Both the position numbers and the translations under genes were made by a program. A stretch of 64,000 bases of DNA from Deinococcus sp. QL22. GTDB taxonomy: Bacteria; Deinococcota; Deinococci; Deinococcales; Deinococcaceae. The number at the start of each line of letters is the position of its first letter. The stretch's first letter is position 1. Where the stretch lies: assembly GCF_023370075.1 (NCBI RefSeq), contig NZ_CP097149.1, forward strand, positions 1,296,001 to 1,360,000, written 5' to 3'. Of the stretch, positions 32,978-45,797 are shown piece after piece. The notes below the pieces were generated by a model that searched no databases, was not told where the DNA came from, and saw only the letters and a program-made list of their open reading frames with translations.

Positions 32978-34678
32978 GTGTCCTCCTTCCCCTCTGCCAC
33001 TGAGTTTGACGATGTTCCTGTGTCGCCTGCGGTGATTCAGTGGGCGTCCAACTGGCGTGTACAGGCCCTCAGATTGCTGGGAGCGGGCCGAATACAGCAA
33101 GCACTCTGGCCGATGGCGCGGGCCAACGCGGGCGGCGATCTTTGGGCGCGGGCCACCCTGGGGCATATTTACGCGCTCCTGGGGCTAGAAGCCTCTGCCG
33201 GGCGACTTGAGACAGCGGCCCTGAACCACTTGACCCATCAGAGCCTGGGCGGCGATGACCTGGCGGGCGTGGCCTTGGCCTGTGCGCAGGCTTGGGCAGC
33301 GCTGCGTGAAGCCGGAACCCGGCCCCAGCAGATCAACTGGCAGCGGGCCTTTCAGTGCGTGCAGCTAGCGACCAGAGTGCCCTCTCCGTTGGCCCCGCAC
33401 CTCTGGCTGGCGTTGGCACGGGGACTGCGTGAGGCAGGCGAGGCGGCGCAGGCAGGGCGGGCACTTCAGGCGGCCCTCACAGCACAGGGCAAGGCAGACC
33501 CCGCACTTCCAGCGGATGCCTGGGTAGAAATTTGGGCTGATGTTTGGATCGCCGAATGGGCACTGGTCACTTCTGAGGTGGTCTGTGCCGACAAGGCATC
33601 CGAAGAGAATCGCCCAACACCGACGCCCGGTACGGTCGGCCCGGATGCGCGGGCGCTCAGAGCATTGGCCGCGCTGCAACATCACGGCAACGTGGGCACA
33701 CTAGCCGAACTGGCCGACGCTCTGGAGGCCGTAGAGCGGGTAGATTTGCGCCGCACCTGTGCCTTTGCCCTGGCCGAATGCCTGAGCGTACTGGGCGCAC
33801 ACCGCGCCGCCTTGGCTGCCATGCACGCTTATCCTCTGTTTCCCCGTCCCACTGGACCGCGTGACTGGGCCTGCCGGGGAATCCTGCTTCGCCGCCAACA
33901 CCACGACTGCGCCGCCCTGCGCGACCTGGACGCGGCCCTGAGTGTGCCCGACAGCTTGCCGCCACCGCTTCGGGTCAGGATCAGTCTGCACCGCGCCGAC
34001 CTGCTGTACCGCCAACACCGTGTGCCAGAAGCACTCGACAGCTTGCGGGAAGCGTTGCCCGCTCTGATAGGTCTGAGCGCACCGTATCTGCTGGCCCCCG
34101 ACCTGGCAGAACTGACCACACTGATGCAATTGGCGGCCTTGGAACCTGACCTGAGCAGTTGGGCAGAGCAGGCATATGGAGCCGCGAATCGGCGTGAATC
34201 AGCGTCAGCAGAGGTCTCGTCAGGCTGGACGCTGGACACTCTAGGTCAGGCTACCCTGCGCCGGGGCGGTCAGGCCGTGCCTCTGCGCTGGCCCGAAACC
34301 CCCCTCCTGATCGCCTACCTGACTTTGCAGGGCGAAGTGACCCGCATGCAGGCTGAACTGGATTTGTTTCCCGATTTGCCGCCCAAACTGACGCTGGCCC
34401 TCTTCCGGCAAGCTCTGGCTGAACTCCGCACCCACTTTGGCGCGGACGCCGTGCGCGTGGGGGGCCCCAAACGCTACCCCACCTATACGCTGCTGATTCC
34501 CGTGGCATTGGATATTCAGCGCCCTAGCGCAGTGGCCGCCGCGCCGGGACTGTTTTTGCCGCACCTTCCCCACACCGGTTGGGTCGCCGAACGCCGAACG
34601 TTGCACCGCCTGACCGATCAGCATTTTGTAGAGCAACAAACAAAGAAGCAGGCCAAAGAAGGACACTTCAGCGGATAG
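32978..34678 (+). CDS. TPR-like protein with C-terminal winged-helix (SARP/OmpR-like) domain
   Basis: A 566-aa cytoplasmic protein. Residues about 25-410 are helical repeats of TPR type (GAGRIQQALWPMARANAGG; LRTALAALQHHG-like helices; DLLYRQHRVPEALDSLREAL). Residues about 418-500 read as a winged helix of the SARP/OmpR kind: LDTLGQATLRRGGQAVPLRW, an ELRTHFGADAVRVGG recognition region and a YPTYTL wing. SARP activators normally carry this domain at the N-terminus with repeats after it, so the order is reversed. GTG start with TACGGT 7 nt upstream (32965-32970). Function inferred only as a possible regulator. Confidence 0.6.
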   Translation: MSSFPSATEFDDVPVSPAVIQWASNWRVQALRLLGAGRIQQALWPMARANAGGDLWARATLGHIYALLGLEASAGRLETAALNHLTHQSLGGDDLAGVALACAQAWAALREAGTRPQQINWQRAFQCVQLATRVPSPLAPHLWLALARGLREAGEAAQAGRALQAALTAQGKADPALPADAWVEIWADVWIAEWALVTSEVVCADKASEENRPTPTPGTVGPDARALRALAALQHHGNVGTLAELADALEAVERVDLRRTCAFALAECLSVLGAHRAALAAMHAYPLFPRPTGPRDWACRGILLRRQHHDCAALRDLDAALSVPDSLPPPLRVRISLHRADLLYRQHRVPEALDSLREALPALIGLSAPYLLAPDLAELTTLMQLAALEPDLSSWAEQAYGAANRRESASAEVSSGWTLDTLGQATLRRGGQAVPLRWPETPLLIAYLTLQGEVTRMQAELDLFPDLPPKLTLALFRQALAELRTHFGADAVRVGGPKRYPTYTLLIPVALDIQRPSAVAAAPGLFLPHLPHTGWVAERRTLHRLTDQHFVEQQTKKQAKEGHFSG

Positions 34679-34779
34679 AACTGAGAGCAGGCAAAGCGGC
34701 GTCTAGAGGTCAAGAGTCCGGGGGCCAAAGAAACGACGCCAAACTTCGGTGAAGCCTTTCACGCTATCACCGCCTGCGC

Positions 34780-35646
34780 TCAGTACAAACTCAGCGGATC
34801 GCGTGGATTCCAGCGCAGGTAGGTTCCAAAATGCAGATGCGGCCCTGTAGACCGGCCTGTGTTTCCTACCCGCCCAATCGGTTGCCCACGCGTAACCAGT
34901 TCGCCCTGTTTGGCCAGGTTGGCACTTAGGTGGGCGTAGCGGGTGATCCACCCATCAGGATGCTGAAGAACCACCGTCCAGCCCCAGCCCCGGTCAAAAT
35001 CGGGCCGAGATTCCAGCACCCGCCCGCTGCGGGCCGCCCGCACCAAGGTTCCAGTGGGAGCCACTATATCTATGCCGTAGTGCATCTCACGCACGCCGTC
35101 TAGCACGCGGGAACCGTAATCGCTGCTGACGTTGCGGTACCCAGCCACCGGCCACAGCCAAGCGCCGGATGATGCCGGCAAAACAGGATTGACCCGGATC
35201 GCGGCGGGGCGCACAGTAGCGGCGGTGGCTGTGCGTGCGGCCACCGTGCGGGCCGGAATCTGAATAATTGCGCCTACCCACACGGGTTTTCCGCCCGCGT
35301 ATTTGGGATTGGCCCGCACCAACTGTGTCAGGGTCAGGCCCACCCGCTGAGCGATGAAGGTCAGATTCTCGCCTGCCTTGACGCGGTACCGGGTGGCAGG
35401 CAACACGCGCCCTGGCAGGCTCAGCACCCGGCCCGCCTGAACCGAATTGGCGTCGCGCAGGGCAGGATTGGCCGCCCGCAACTGCGCTACCGTCAGGCCC
35501 GCCCGCACCGCAATGCCCGACAGCGTATCGCCCGGCTTGACGCGGTAGGTGGCCGCCAGCGACACGCTCCCCAGCACAGAGGCACCGATCAGAGTGGCAA
35601 AAGCGGTCAGGCGGACGGCCCGCAAAACCCGGTGGAAAAGATTCAC
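34780..35646 (-). CDS. LysM-domain M23 metallopeptidase
   Basis: Exported peptidoglycan endopeptidase, 288 aa: signal peptide (about 1-32), LysM domain 1 (YRVKPGDTLSGIAVRAG, 34-77), LysM domain 2 (YRVKAGENLTFIAQRVG, 87-131) and an M23 domain (about 163-288). Zinc ligands are present: His189 and Asp193 in HYGID, and the HLH of GPHLHFG; YAHLS adds the catalytic His. The start is GTG at 35646 with TATCCT 7 nt upstream (35654-35659, complement). It should cleave cross-bridges in the wall and is divergent from truA. Confidence 0.9.
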   Translation of the reverse strand: MNLFHRVLRAVRLTAFATLIGASVLGSVSLAATYRVKPGDTLSGIAVRAGLTVAQLRAANPALRDANSVQAGRVLSLPGRVLPATRYRVKAGENLTFIAQRVGLTLTQLVRANPKYAGGKPVWVGAIIQIPARTVAARTATAATVRPAAIRVNPVLPASSGAWLWPVAGYRNVSSDYGSRVLDGVREMHYGIDIVAPTGTLVRAARSGRVLESRPDFDRGWGWTVVLQHPDGWITRYAHLSANLAKQGELVTRGQPIGRVGNTGRSTGPHLHFGTYLRWNPRDPLSLY

Positions 35647-35725
35647 AAGCCACAGGATAACGATCTGGCGGCCAAATAAGCTGAGAGCCGTTTCCCAGTC
35701 CCCTTCTATCCGCTAGCCTGCGCCT

Positions 35726-36559
35726 GTGTCCGTTGATGCCGTGTCTGCCGATCTTGCCCTTATCGACGCCCCGCCGCTGTTTGCTCCGCCTGCCGGGTTT
35801 ATTCGCCTGCGCCTCACGGTGGCCTATCACGGCGCAGGGTTCGCGGGCTGGCAGTCGCAACCCCAGACCCGCACCGTGCAGGACACCTTGCATGAGGCTT
35901 TTGAGCGGCTGGGCGCAGGTGGGGCGGCGCGTCCAGTGGCAGCGGGGCGCACCGATGCAGGCGTTCATGCCGACGCCATGCCTGCCCACATAGATGTGCC
36001 AGACAGCTTTCAGCTTGCGCCGGAGCGCTTGGCCCGCGCCCTGAATGCCCACCTACCTCCAGATTTGGCCGTGCTGGATGCCCTACCCGCCCCCACCGGG
36101 TTTCATGCCCGCTTCGGCTGCACGGGCCGCGCCTACATTTACCGCCTCTGGACGGCCCAGCAACGGCACCCGCTGTGGGCAGACCGCGCCCTACACGTGT
36201 TGGGGCAACTGGATGCAGAGGCCATGAACGCTGCCGCCGCCGCCCTGATCGGCACCCACGATTTCGCCGCCTTCGCCACCCGTGAAGACCGCCATACCGT
36301 GCGGGAATTACGAATGCTGGAAGTGAGGAGGGTAGGCGAGATTTGGGAGATTCATGTGCAGGGCGAGAGTTTCCTGCGCCATATGGTGCGCGGTCTGGTG
36401 GGGACACTGCTGCTGGCCGGACAAGGCCACCTGACGCCTGCCCAGACTGCCGACATTTTGCAGGGCGGCCAACGCGCCCGCGCAGGTGCAAACGTGCCCG
36501 CACACGGCCTGACCTTCAGCGGCGCAGAATACGGCCACATGCTGTACAGGAGCGAGTAA
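35726..36559 (+). CDS. truA: tRNA pseudouridine(38-40) synthase TruA
   Basis: Converts U38, U39 and U40 in tRNA anticodon arms to pseudouridine. The 277-aa protein has [16 protein letters not shown], the catalytic Asp77 in GRTDAGVHA, and the [17 protein letters not shown] segment near the C-terminus. The start is GTG at 35726 with TAGCCT 6 nt upstream (35714-35719), so a leaderless mRNA is likely. The N-terminus is about 25 residues longer than in E. coli. Confidence 0.95.
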   Translation: MSVDAVSADLALIDAPPLFAPPAGFIRLRLTVAYHGAGFAGWQSQPQTRTVQDTLHEAFERLGAGGAARPVAAGRTDAGVHADAMPAHIDVPDSFQLAPERLARALNAHLPPDLAVLDALPAPTGFHARFGCTGRAYIYRLWTAQQRHPLWADRALHVLGQLDAEAMNAAAAALIGTHDFAAFATREDRHTVRELRMLEVRRVGEIWEIHVQGESFLRHMVRGLVGTLLLAGQGHLTPAQTADILQGGQRARAGANVPAHGLTFSGAEYGHMLYRSE

Positions 36560-36602
36560 ACCAGAGTTATAAGCAGTTCTTAGACCCTCACACCCTCTAC
36601 CT

Positions 36603-36983
36603 TTAGACCAGCCCCAACAATCCAAGTTCCCATGTTGCCCACATGGCTTCAGGCACGTAACCGAGGCGGGCATTCACCCGCAACATGGGCAGATTCAGCA
36701 CTGTGCCCCCCGTTCCGGCAGAAGAGAATCCATCCGCTTTGGCCCAAGCCAGAGCACGGGCCTTGACCAGGGTGGCGAGGCCGCGAGAACGGTGGGCCGC
36801 GTGTGTGACGGTGTGTTCAGTCTCCACTTCTGCACTGTGTGGCGTGAGGCGGGTGCTGGCGACAATTTCCCCGCGCCAGCGCACCACGAACGCCACTTCT
36901 TCACGCTGCAACATCTCGCGCAGTTCGGCGGCATTTAGCACGTCCGGTGTGGTGGTGGGGTTGCGTGGAGCGTCGGCACTGCC
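36603..36983 (-). pseudogene. C-terminal GNAT domain, cut off from its N-terminal half by an in-frame TAG
   Basis: Continues the same reading frame as the upstream GNAT gene after the TAG at 36984-36986, with no further stop until 36603. It encodes a linker rich in Pro/Thr followed by the second half of an acetyltransferase: VAFVVRWRGEIVASTRLTP, the acetyl-CoA loop HRSRGLATLVKARALAWAKA and a C-terminal NARLGY segment. A GTG at 36941 could restart translation. The most economical reading is a tandem-GNAT gene split by a nonsense codon, or a gene read through at low level. Confidence 0.65.
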
Positions 36984-37541
36984 CTACTCGTAGAGGGCGT
37001 GCAGGGCGGCCCAGTCGGAATCGGGGGCATCTTTCCCCAAGCGTTCCACTTCATAGCCGTCTAAAAACAGGCGTTCTTCCAACGGTTGATAGGGGGCAAA
37101 CTTGAAGCCCGCCAAGTCCAGATGTGCGCCCCACGATTGCCAGGCGTTGCGGAATCCTGCCGCCCCAAAAAAGCCCATCTTCTCCGGCCAATCTTCGCGG
37201 GTCACGCCCAGCAGGCGCGTGAATCCAGCGGGCAGACGGCCCAGCAAGGCCAGATACAGCGGCGTGAATGCCGCGCCGTCGCCTGTCATATCCAGTCGCA
37301 AGGCGTCCGGTGCACCGGAGCCGAACGGCGCGAGGCGGGCAGTTGCTACCACGCGGCCACTTCGCTCGGCCACCCAACGCAGGCGGTCTGGTTGCACGTC
37401 TTCTCGGAACTGGTCGACGTTATAAGTCCAATGCCCGCGCACGCCGTCTGTCACGAGTTCAGCCACCGCCCTAGCATCGGCGTTCTGGAAGTGACGTAGC
37501 GTGAATAGCGTGTGGGTGGGCAATTGCAGTGACTCTGACAT
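36984..37541 (-). CDS. GNAT-family acetyltransferase, N-terminal half of a split tandem gene
   Basis: A 185-aa product with an acetyltransferase-like domain (FTLRHFQNADARAVAELV, then RWVAERSGRVVATARLAP) and a helical middle region ending LHALYE before TAG. Proteins of this kind usually continue into a second GNAT domain, which is exactly what lies downstream in the same frame. The acetyl-CoA loop in this half is not typical. The start at 37541 gives the likely N-terminus MSESLQLP; an ATG 12 codons upstream is possible. Whether the short protein works alone is unclear. Confidence 0.65.
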   Translation of the reverse strand: MSESLQLPTHTLFTLRHFQNADARAVAELVTDGVRGHWTYNVDQFREDVQPDRLRWVAERSGRVVATARLAPFGSGAPDALRLDMTGDGAAFTPLYLALLGRLPAGFTRLLGVTREDWPEKMGFFGAAGFRNAWQSWGAHLDLAGFKFAPYQPLEERLFLDGYEVERLGKDAPDSDWAALHALYE

Positions 37542-37701
37542 AGGCACATGCTGCACCAGAGAAGACTGGAAGGCCAAGTTAGAGAATACGCCACTTGGCT
37601 TAGCGCAGCGCTATACGGTAACCCGGGCTCAAGCTTTGCGCACTCAGCAGCCTCTCAGACTACCCGGTGTATTTGTGACTAAGGATATATTCACATATCT
37701 G

Positions 37702-37730
37702 TTGACAAGATTCTGTCTGTATCATATTAT
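37702..37730 (+). promoter_or_regulatory. perfect-consensus sigma-70-type promoter
   Basis: TTGACA at 37702-37707, 17-nt spacer, TATTAT at 37725-37730, set in an AT-rich stretch (about 37640-37745) unusual for this GC-rich window. It is the strongest promoter match I found here and points right, about 390 nt upstream of tyrS. Confidence 0.75.
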
Positions 37731-37736
37731 GCTGTT

Positions 37737-37870
37737 ACCGGAATGGAAGTGCCATCGGTGCACTTATTCCCCAACCCGGAGGATCACAGTTCTCCTTGGA
37801 TGCTGAGGGGCAACTCCTGACCCAACCTCAGTCTTAACCCGCGCCCCCCGCCTGTTTCCGGCGGGGGCTG
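37737..37870 (+). ncRNA. candidate small transcription unit (sRNA or 25-codon leader ORF)
   Basis: Starts just after the strong promoter and ends near a GC hairpin (CCCCCGCC 37845-37852 with GGCGGGGG 37860-37867, then a weak T-run at 37875-37879). Inside are pairing segments (GTGC/GCAC about 37749-37761; CTGAGG 37803-37808 with CCTCAG 37826-37831). An ATG at 37743, about 6 nt after the likely transcript start, opens a 25-codon frame ending at 37820 (begins MEVPSVHLF). It could be a structured RNA, a leaderless micro-ORF or simply the far leader of tyrS. No family recognised. Confidence 0.35.
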
Positions 37871-37973
37871 CGCTGTTTTGGGGGTGTACAGGCTGTCTTG
37901 AGGGCATAGGTGTGAAAACACAGGCGGTAGACCGGGGCGGGGCTGCCATACGGGGCTGTGCTACCCTGCCTCT

Positions 37974-39351
<1,378 letters not shown>

Positions 39352-39443
39352 ACCAAAATTGTCTTCACCGGGCCTTCATGGGCCGCACAGCGTCTTGCCT
39401 GTCTGACTCCCAAATCGTTGGATTTGGCGCTGTAGGGGCAAAG

Positions 39444-39569
39444 TTATGCACAGGAAGGTGTGGACAACCCCTGGCGGCTGTGGATAACGTGCCAAAGCGC
39501 AAAAACCTCAAGTTGTACCCAAGAGTTATCCACAGGGAGCATGTGGATAAACCGCGTCCCTGTGGATAA
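39444..39569. other. second DnaA-box cluster between tyrS and pyk
   Basis: Four perfect DnaA boxes: TGTGGATAA at 39479-39487, 39542-39550 and 39561-39569, and TTATCCACA at 39526-39534. Two variants: TTATGCACA 39444-39452 and TGTGGACAA 39459-39467. It lies in the gap between the convergent tyrS and pyk genes, 4.4 kb from the main origin. No clear AT-rich unwinding stretch accompanies it, so it is more likely a DnaA-titration or auxiliary site than an origin. Confidence 0.8.
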
Positions 39570-39599
39570 AAAGCTGACCGCCCCATCACATTTGGCGGT
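39568..39599 (-). terminator. candidate terminator after pyk
   Basis: On the minus strand a stem ACCGCC/GGCGGT (39594-39599 with 39577-39582) is followed by AGCTTTTT. It overlaps the end of the DnaA-box cluster. Confidence 0.5.
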
Positions 39600-39624
39600 G
39601 GGGTCGGCCAGGACAAATTTATGG

Positions 39625-41076
39625 TTAGACTCGGTCGCTCATGTCCTCTTCGCGCAACCGCTCTACGCGCAGCATGTTGGTGGTGCCGCGCACGCCGAAC
39701 GGGACGCCCGCCGTAATCACGTAGCGGTCGCCCACATCGGCCAGACCGCTCTTTTTAAGCTCGTCATTGGCAATGCGTACCATGTCGTCGGTGTCGCGGG
39801 GGTCTTCGCTGAGCATAGGCACGACGCCCCAGGACAACGCCAACTGGTCACGCGTCTGGATGTTGGGAGTGAGGGCCAAAATCGCCAGTGGGGGCCGGTT
39901 CTTGGCAATGCGGGCCGCCGCGCCGCCCGTGCTGGTAAAGGTCACGATGGCGGGCGAATCCAGTTTTTCACCGATGGTACAGGCGGCGTAAGCGATAGAA
40001 TCCTGCGCCAGTTCGGTGTCTACCACCAGTTGACGCTGCAACATCAGGTAGTGCTCGCTCCCTTCAGCCTCGCGAGCAATTCTGTCCATCATCGCCACCG
40101 ATTCTACCGGGTACATGCCTGCTGCCGACTCGGCAGACAACATCACGGCGTCCGTGCCGTCGTAAATGGCGTTGGCCACGTCCGACGCTTCGGCGCGGGT
40201 AGGGCGAGGCAGGCTGATCATACTTTCGAGCATTTGCGTGGCCGTAATCACGGGCTTGCCTGCTTCACGGCACATCCGAATGATGCGCTTCTGGATGGTG
40301 GGCACCTGTTCTGCACGCATTTCTACGCCGAGGTCGCCCCGGGCCACCATGATGCCGTCCACTTCTTTCAGGATGTCCTCGAAGCGGTCTACGGCCTGCG
40401 GCTTCTCAATCTTGGCCATCAGTTTGGCGCGGCTGCCAAAGCGCGACAGGTAGTGGCGGGCCAGCAGCAGATCGTCGCGGCTGCGAACGAAGCTGAGAGC
40501 CACCCAATCCACACCAAGTTGTGCGCCAAATTCCATGTCCTGCACGTCCTTATCAGACAGCGCGGGCACAGACAGGTCGGCTTCGGGCACGTTGATGCCC
40601 TTATTGTTTTTCAGGACGCCGCCCACGACCACAGTGGTCTGCACGTCGTTGCCACGCACGCCATCAACGCGCAGGGCCATGTTGCCGTCGTCGAGCAGCA
40701 GGGCCATACCGGGGTGCACGTCTTGGGCCAGGCCCTTGTAGGTCGTGCCCACGCGCTCGGCGTTGCCTTCCACATCGTCATCCATTGTGATGATGAACTT
40801 CTGGCCCTTGACCAGCGTGACCGCGCCTTCCGCAAAGCGGGCCACGCGAATCTTCGGCCCCTGAAGATCTTGCAGGATGCCAATGCTCACGCCTTTTTCG
40901 GCAGCCAATTTGCGAACCATCTCGAAGGTCTGACGGTGGTCATCAGGATCGCCGTGACTGAAATTCATACGAACCACGTTCAGGCCCGCGTCAATCATGC
41001 GGCCCAAGACCTCGGGGCTGCGGCTGGCGGGGCCGATGGTGGCAACAATTTTGGTGGCGCGGTCAAAATGCTTCAT
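39625..41076 (-). CDS. pyk: pyruvate kinase
   Basis: Last step of glycolysis, making pyruvate and ATP from phosphoenolpyruvate. The 483-aa protein has IVATIGPASRSPEVL at the N-terminus, the active-site segment IMVARGDLGVEM and the AKIEKPQAV block with the catalytic Lys; the C-terminal allosteric domain is present (VTFTSTGGAAARIAKNRP). AGGT lies 7 nt before the ATG. It lies just downstream of eno on the same strand, so the last two glycolytic steps are encoded side by side. Confidence 0.97.
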   Translation of the reverse strand: MKHFDRATKIVATIGPASRSPEVLGRMIDAGLNVVRMNFSHGDPDDHRQTFEMVRKLAAEKGVSIGILQDLQGPKIRVARFAEGAVTLVKGQKFIITMDDDVEGNAERVGTTYKGLAQDVHPGMALLLDDGNMALRVDGVRGNDVQTTVVVGGVLKNNKGINVPEADLSVPALSDKDVQDMEFGAQLGVDWVALSFVRSRDDLLLARHYLSRFGSRAKLMAKIEKPQAVDRFEDILKEVDGIMVARGDLGVEMRAEQVPTIQKRIIRMCREAGKPVITATQMLESMISLPRPTRAEASDVANAIYDGTDAVMLSAESAAGMYPVESVAMMDRIAREAEGSEHYLMLQRQLVVDTELAQDSIAYAACTIGEKLDSPAIVTFTSTGGAAARIAKNRPPLAILALTPNIQTRDQLALSWGVVPMLSEDPRDTDDMVRIANDELKKSGLADVGDRYVITAGVPFGVRGTTNMLRVERLREEDMSDRV

Positions 41077-41205
41077 GGGTGTACCTGCTTTGGAGAGAGT
41101 CTGATCGGCTTGAACTGCTGTGGAAGGGATTCCAAGTCCTGTCGCACAAATGGGCGGATCAGGGTCATGGCCCCACCGCCCACCTGCTTCGGGCCAACGC
41201 GGGGC

Positions 41206-42549
<1,344 letters not shown>

Positions 42550-42720
42550 CTAGGTGTACTTCGAACACTATAAGCGCCCCGTGTCAGGTGTGGATGCACC
42601 CGGTCTAACGTGGTAACCCGTGTTGGCATTCGGTGAAAACTGTCGGGGAATATCTCAGAAAACAGAAATCGAGTTGGTCAGTGGTCTCTGCAGATGCCCG
42701 TGCCGCCCCTCACTGGCCCC

Positions 42721-43803
42721 TTAGACGCGCAGCGTGACCATGACTGCCATGTAGCCGCCTCCACCACTTGCGCGGAAGATGGCGGGGCTTGTGGAGCCGC
42801 TGAACAAAAGCTCGGCGTCGCCCTCAATCGGGCCGAGGGCATCAAGGACGTGTCGGGCATTGAAGGCCAGACTCATAGCGGGTTCGGTGCCGCCCTGCAC
42901 GACATCCAAGGTGTCTTGGGCACGGCCATAGTCGCCCTCGGCAGCCAGCAGCAGCTTGCCCTGAGACACCTGAAATTCCACCCGATTATTGGCATTTTTG
43001 TCGGCCAGCACGGCCACACGATTCACGGCGTCTTTGAGAGCGGTCGCAGGTAGCGTGACCTGCAAGCGGATGTCCTTGGGAATCACCCGCTCGTAGTCGG
43101 GGAAGTCACCGTCGAGGAGTTTCAGATTCATTCGGACGCGGTCTGTGGTCACGGTCAGCATGCCTTCGCCGTAGGTAAATCGGGCCTCGCCGTCCTTCAG
43201 CACGCGAATCAGTTCGTCGGCGCTGCGGGCGGGCACGATCAGATTCTTGCCGTCGCCGCTGGCCGGAAAGTCCCGAATTGCAACGCGGTAGCCGTCAGAA
43301 GCCACCACCCGCGCCGTTTCGCCCCGGTGTTCCAGCTTGATGCCCCGGAAGACCGCCTGAAAAGCTTCGTTGCTGGCGGCGTATCGCACGCTGCCAAAGG
43401 CCCGCGAAAGTTCCCCGGCGTCCAAACTCACGTCGGCCTGAGTGGGGAACGACAGGGGCGGGTAGGCTTCCAGATCGCCGGTTTGTAGTTTGAAATTCGA
43501 GCCGCCAGCACGTACGGCAAGCTCATTCCCAGTCAATTCCAGTTCCACGAGTTCGCCGCCCAAGCTGCGGACGATCTGGGCAAACAGGTGGGCTGGGATG
43601 ACAAAGTTTTGCGGTTTTTGAACTTCCGCAGGCACAAAGCAGGACAGGTCAATTTCCAGATTCGTGCCGCTGAGCGTCAGACCTGCTTCTGTGGCTTCGA
43701 CTTTCAACGAAGTGAGGAGGGGGTTGCTGCTGCGGCTCGGGATCACACGCTCAAGAAGCCCTAGACCTTCGCTCAAGATTTTTTTGGTGACATGCGCTCT
43801 CAT
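42721..43803 (-). CDS. dnaN: DNA polymerase III subunit beta (sliding clamp)
   Basis: Forms the ring-shaped dimer that tethers the replicative polymerase. The 360-aa protein has three repeated clamp domains; family segments include [31 protein letters not shown] and the C-terminal [16 protein letters not shown] lies 8 nt before the ATG. It is downstream of dnaA on the same strand, but separated by about 400 nt that hold oriC rather than by the short gap seen in many bacteria. Confidence 0.96.
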   Translation of the reverse strand: MRAHVTKKILSEGLGLLERVIPSRSSNPLLTSLKVEATEAGLTLSGTNLEIDLSCFVPAEVQKPQNFVIPAHLFAQIVRSLGGELVELELTGNELAVRAGGSNFKLQTGDLEAYPPLSFPTQADVSLDAGELSRAFGSVRYAASNEAFQAVFRGIKLEHRGETARVVASDGYRVAIRDFPASGDGKNLIVPARSADELIRVLKDGEARFTYGEGMLTVTTDRVRMNLKLLDGDFPDYERVIPKDIRLQVTLPATALKDAVNRVAVLADKNANNRVEFQVSQGKLLLAAEGDYGRAQDTLDVVQGGTEPAMSLAFNARHVLDALGPIEGDAELLFSGSTSPAIFRASGGGGYMAVMVTLRV

Positions 43804-43866
43804 GATGGGTGACCTCTGGGCAGGAATGGAGAGGGGAGAGAATTGGGCTTACTCCCTCATGGATGT

Positions 43867-43942
43867 TTCTATCTTTTATCTGTCTTTATATAAATAAAAA
43901 GATAGTAGTAGTAGTAATAGGGCCTGTGGAAACTGTGGAAAA
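43867..43942. other. DNA-unwinding element with DnaA-trio repeats
   Basis: An AT-rich stretch (43867-43900, runs of TATC, TTTATAT, AAATAAAAA) abuts six triplets TAG TAG TAG TAG TAA TAG at 43903-43920. Read 3' to 5' these are [G/A]AT repeats, the DnaA-trio element. A short GGCC spacer and two weak DnaA boxes (TGTGGAAAC 43925-43933 and TGTGGAAAA 43934-43942) follow. This order, unwinding region, trios, GC spacer, boxes, is that of the bacterial basal unwinding system. Confidence 0.78.
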
Positions 43943-43976
43943 GTGGTTTAGGCGAGCGCTGGGCGCAAGTTCATCC

Positions 43977-44131
43977 TGTGGATAAAATTGTGGATAAGTG
44001 GCACTTGCCTGTGGATAACCTGTGGACAAAAATGGCACTTATCCACAGGCCTCAATTGACCCAGGGTTATCCACAATTTTATCCACAGAAAAATGGCACT
44101 TATCCACAGGTTATCCACAGGGTTATCCACA
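43977..44131. other. oriC DnaA-box array
   Basis: Nine perfect DnaA boxes. Three TGTGGATAA: 43977-43985, 43989-43997 and 44010-44018. Six TTATCCACA: 44039-44047, 44067-44075, 44079-44087, 44100-44108, 44111-44119 and 44123-44131. One variant TGTGGACAA lies at 44021-44029. The boxes face away from each other around about 44034. A 20-bp sequence AAAATGGCACTTATCCACAG occurs twice (about 44029-44048 and 44090-44109). The site lies between dnaN and dnaA and next to the unwinding element, so it is the likely chromosomal origin. Confidence 0.92.
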
Positions 44132-44207
44132 GCTTGTGAAACTCCGCACACGGTTTTGGAACGCTGTATGGAACTTATTCAGACCTGCGCGTAAAACGAT
44201 TGCCCTA

Positions 44208-45578
<1,371 letters not shown>

Positions 45579-45642
45579 AAAGCACACCCCCCTTCTGTCC
45601 TGCGTTGGCTTGGTGTCGTCTTGACCCAACCCATGTCAGGCC

Positions 45643-45670
45643 AGCATACCACTCCCGTTTCTGTGGTCAC
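45643..45670 (-). promoter_or_regulatory. candidate dnaA promoter
   Basis: On the minus strand GTGACC (45665-45670), a 16-nt spacer and TATGCT (45643-45648) would start a transcript about 60 nt before the probable ATT. Moderate match only. Confidence 0.3.
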
Positions 45671-45745
45671 GGCGCCGCAGCGGTTTTTTGGGTTTGACTT
45701 GATGATTAAATACAAGTTTGACCTTGAGACCGGAATACAACAAAA

Positions 45746-45774
45746 GCCGCCTGCTAGTTTGAACAGCAGGCGGC
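45746..45774 (-). terminator. terminator after the DUF4397-like gene
   Basis: GCCGCCTGCT (45746-45755) pairs with AGCAGGCGGC (45765-45774), 9-nt loop; on the minus strand the stem is followed by TTTTG. It separates the secreted-protein gene from dnaA, which lies downstream on the same strand. Confidence 0.82.
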
Positions 45775-45797
45775 GTCTTGAATATTATTTTGTAGCG

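Noticed and set aside
39444..39569. Calling the second DnaA-box cluster an independent origin
   Set aside because: It lacks DnaA-trios and a clear AT-rich unwinding stretch, both of which are present at the dnaN-dnaA array.
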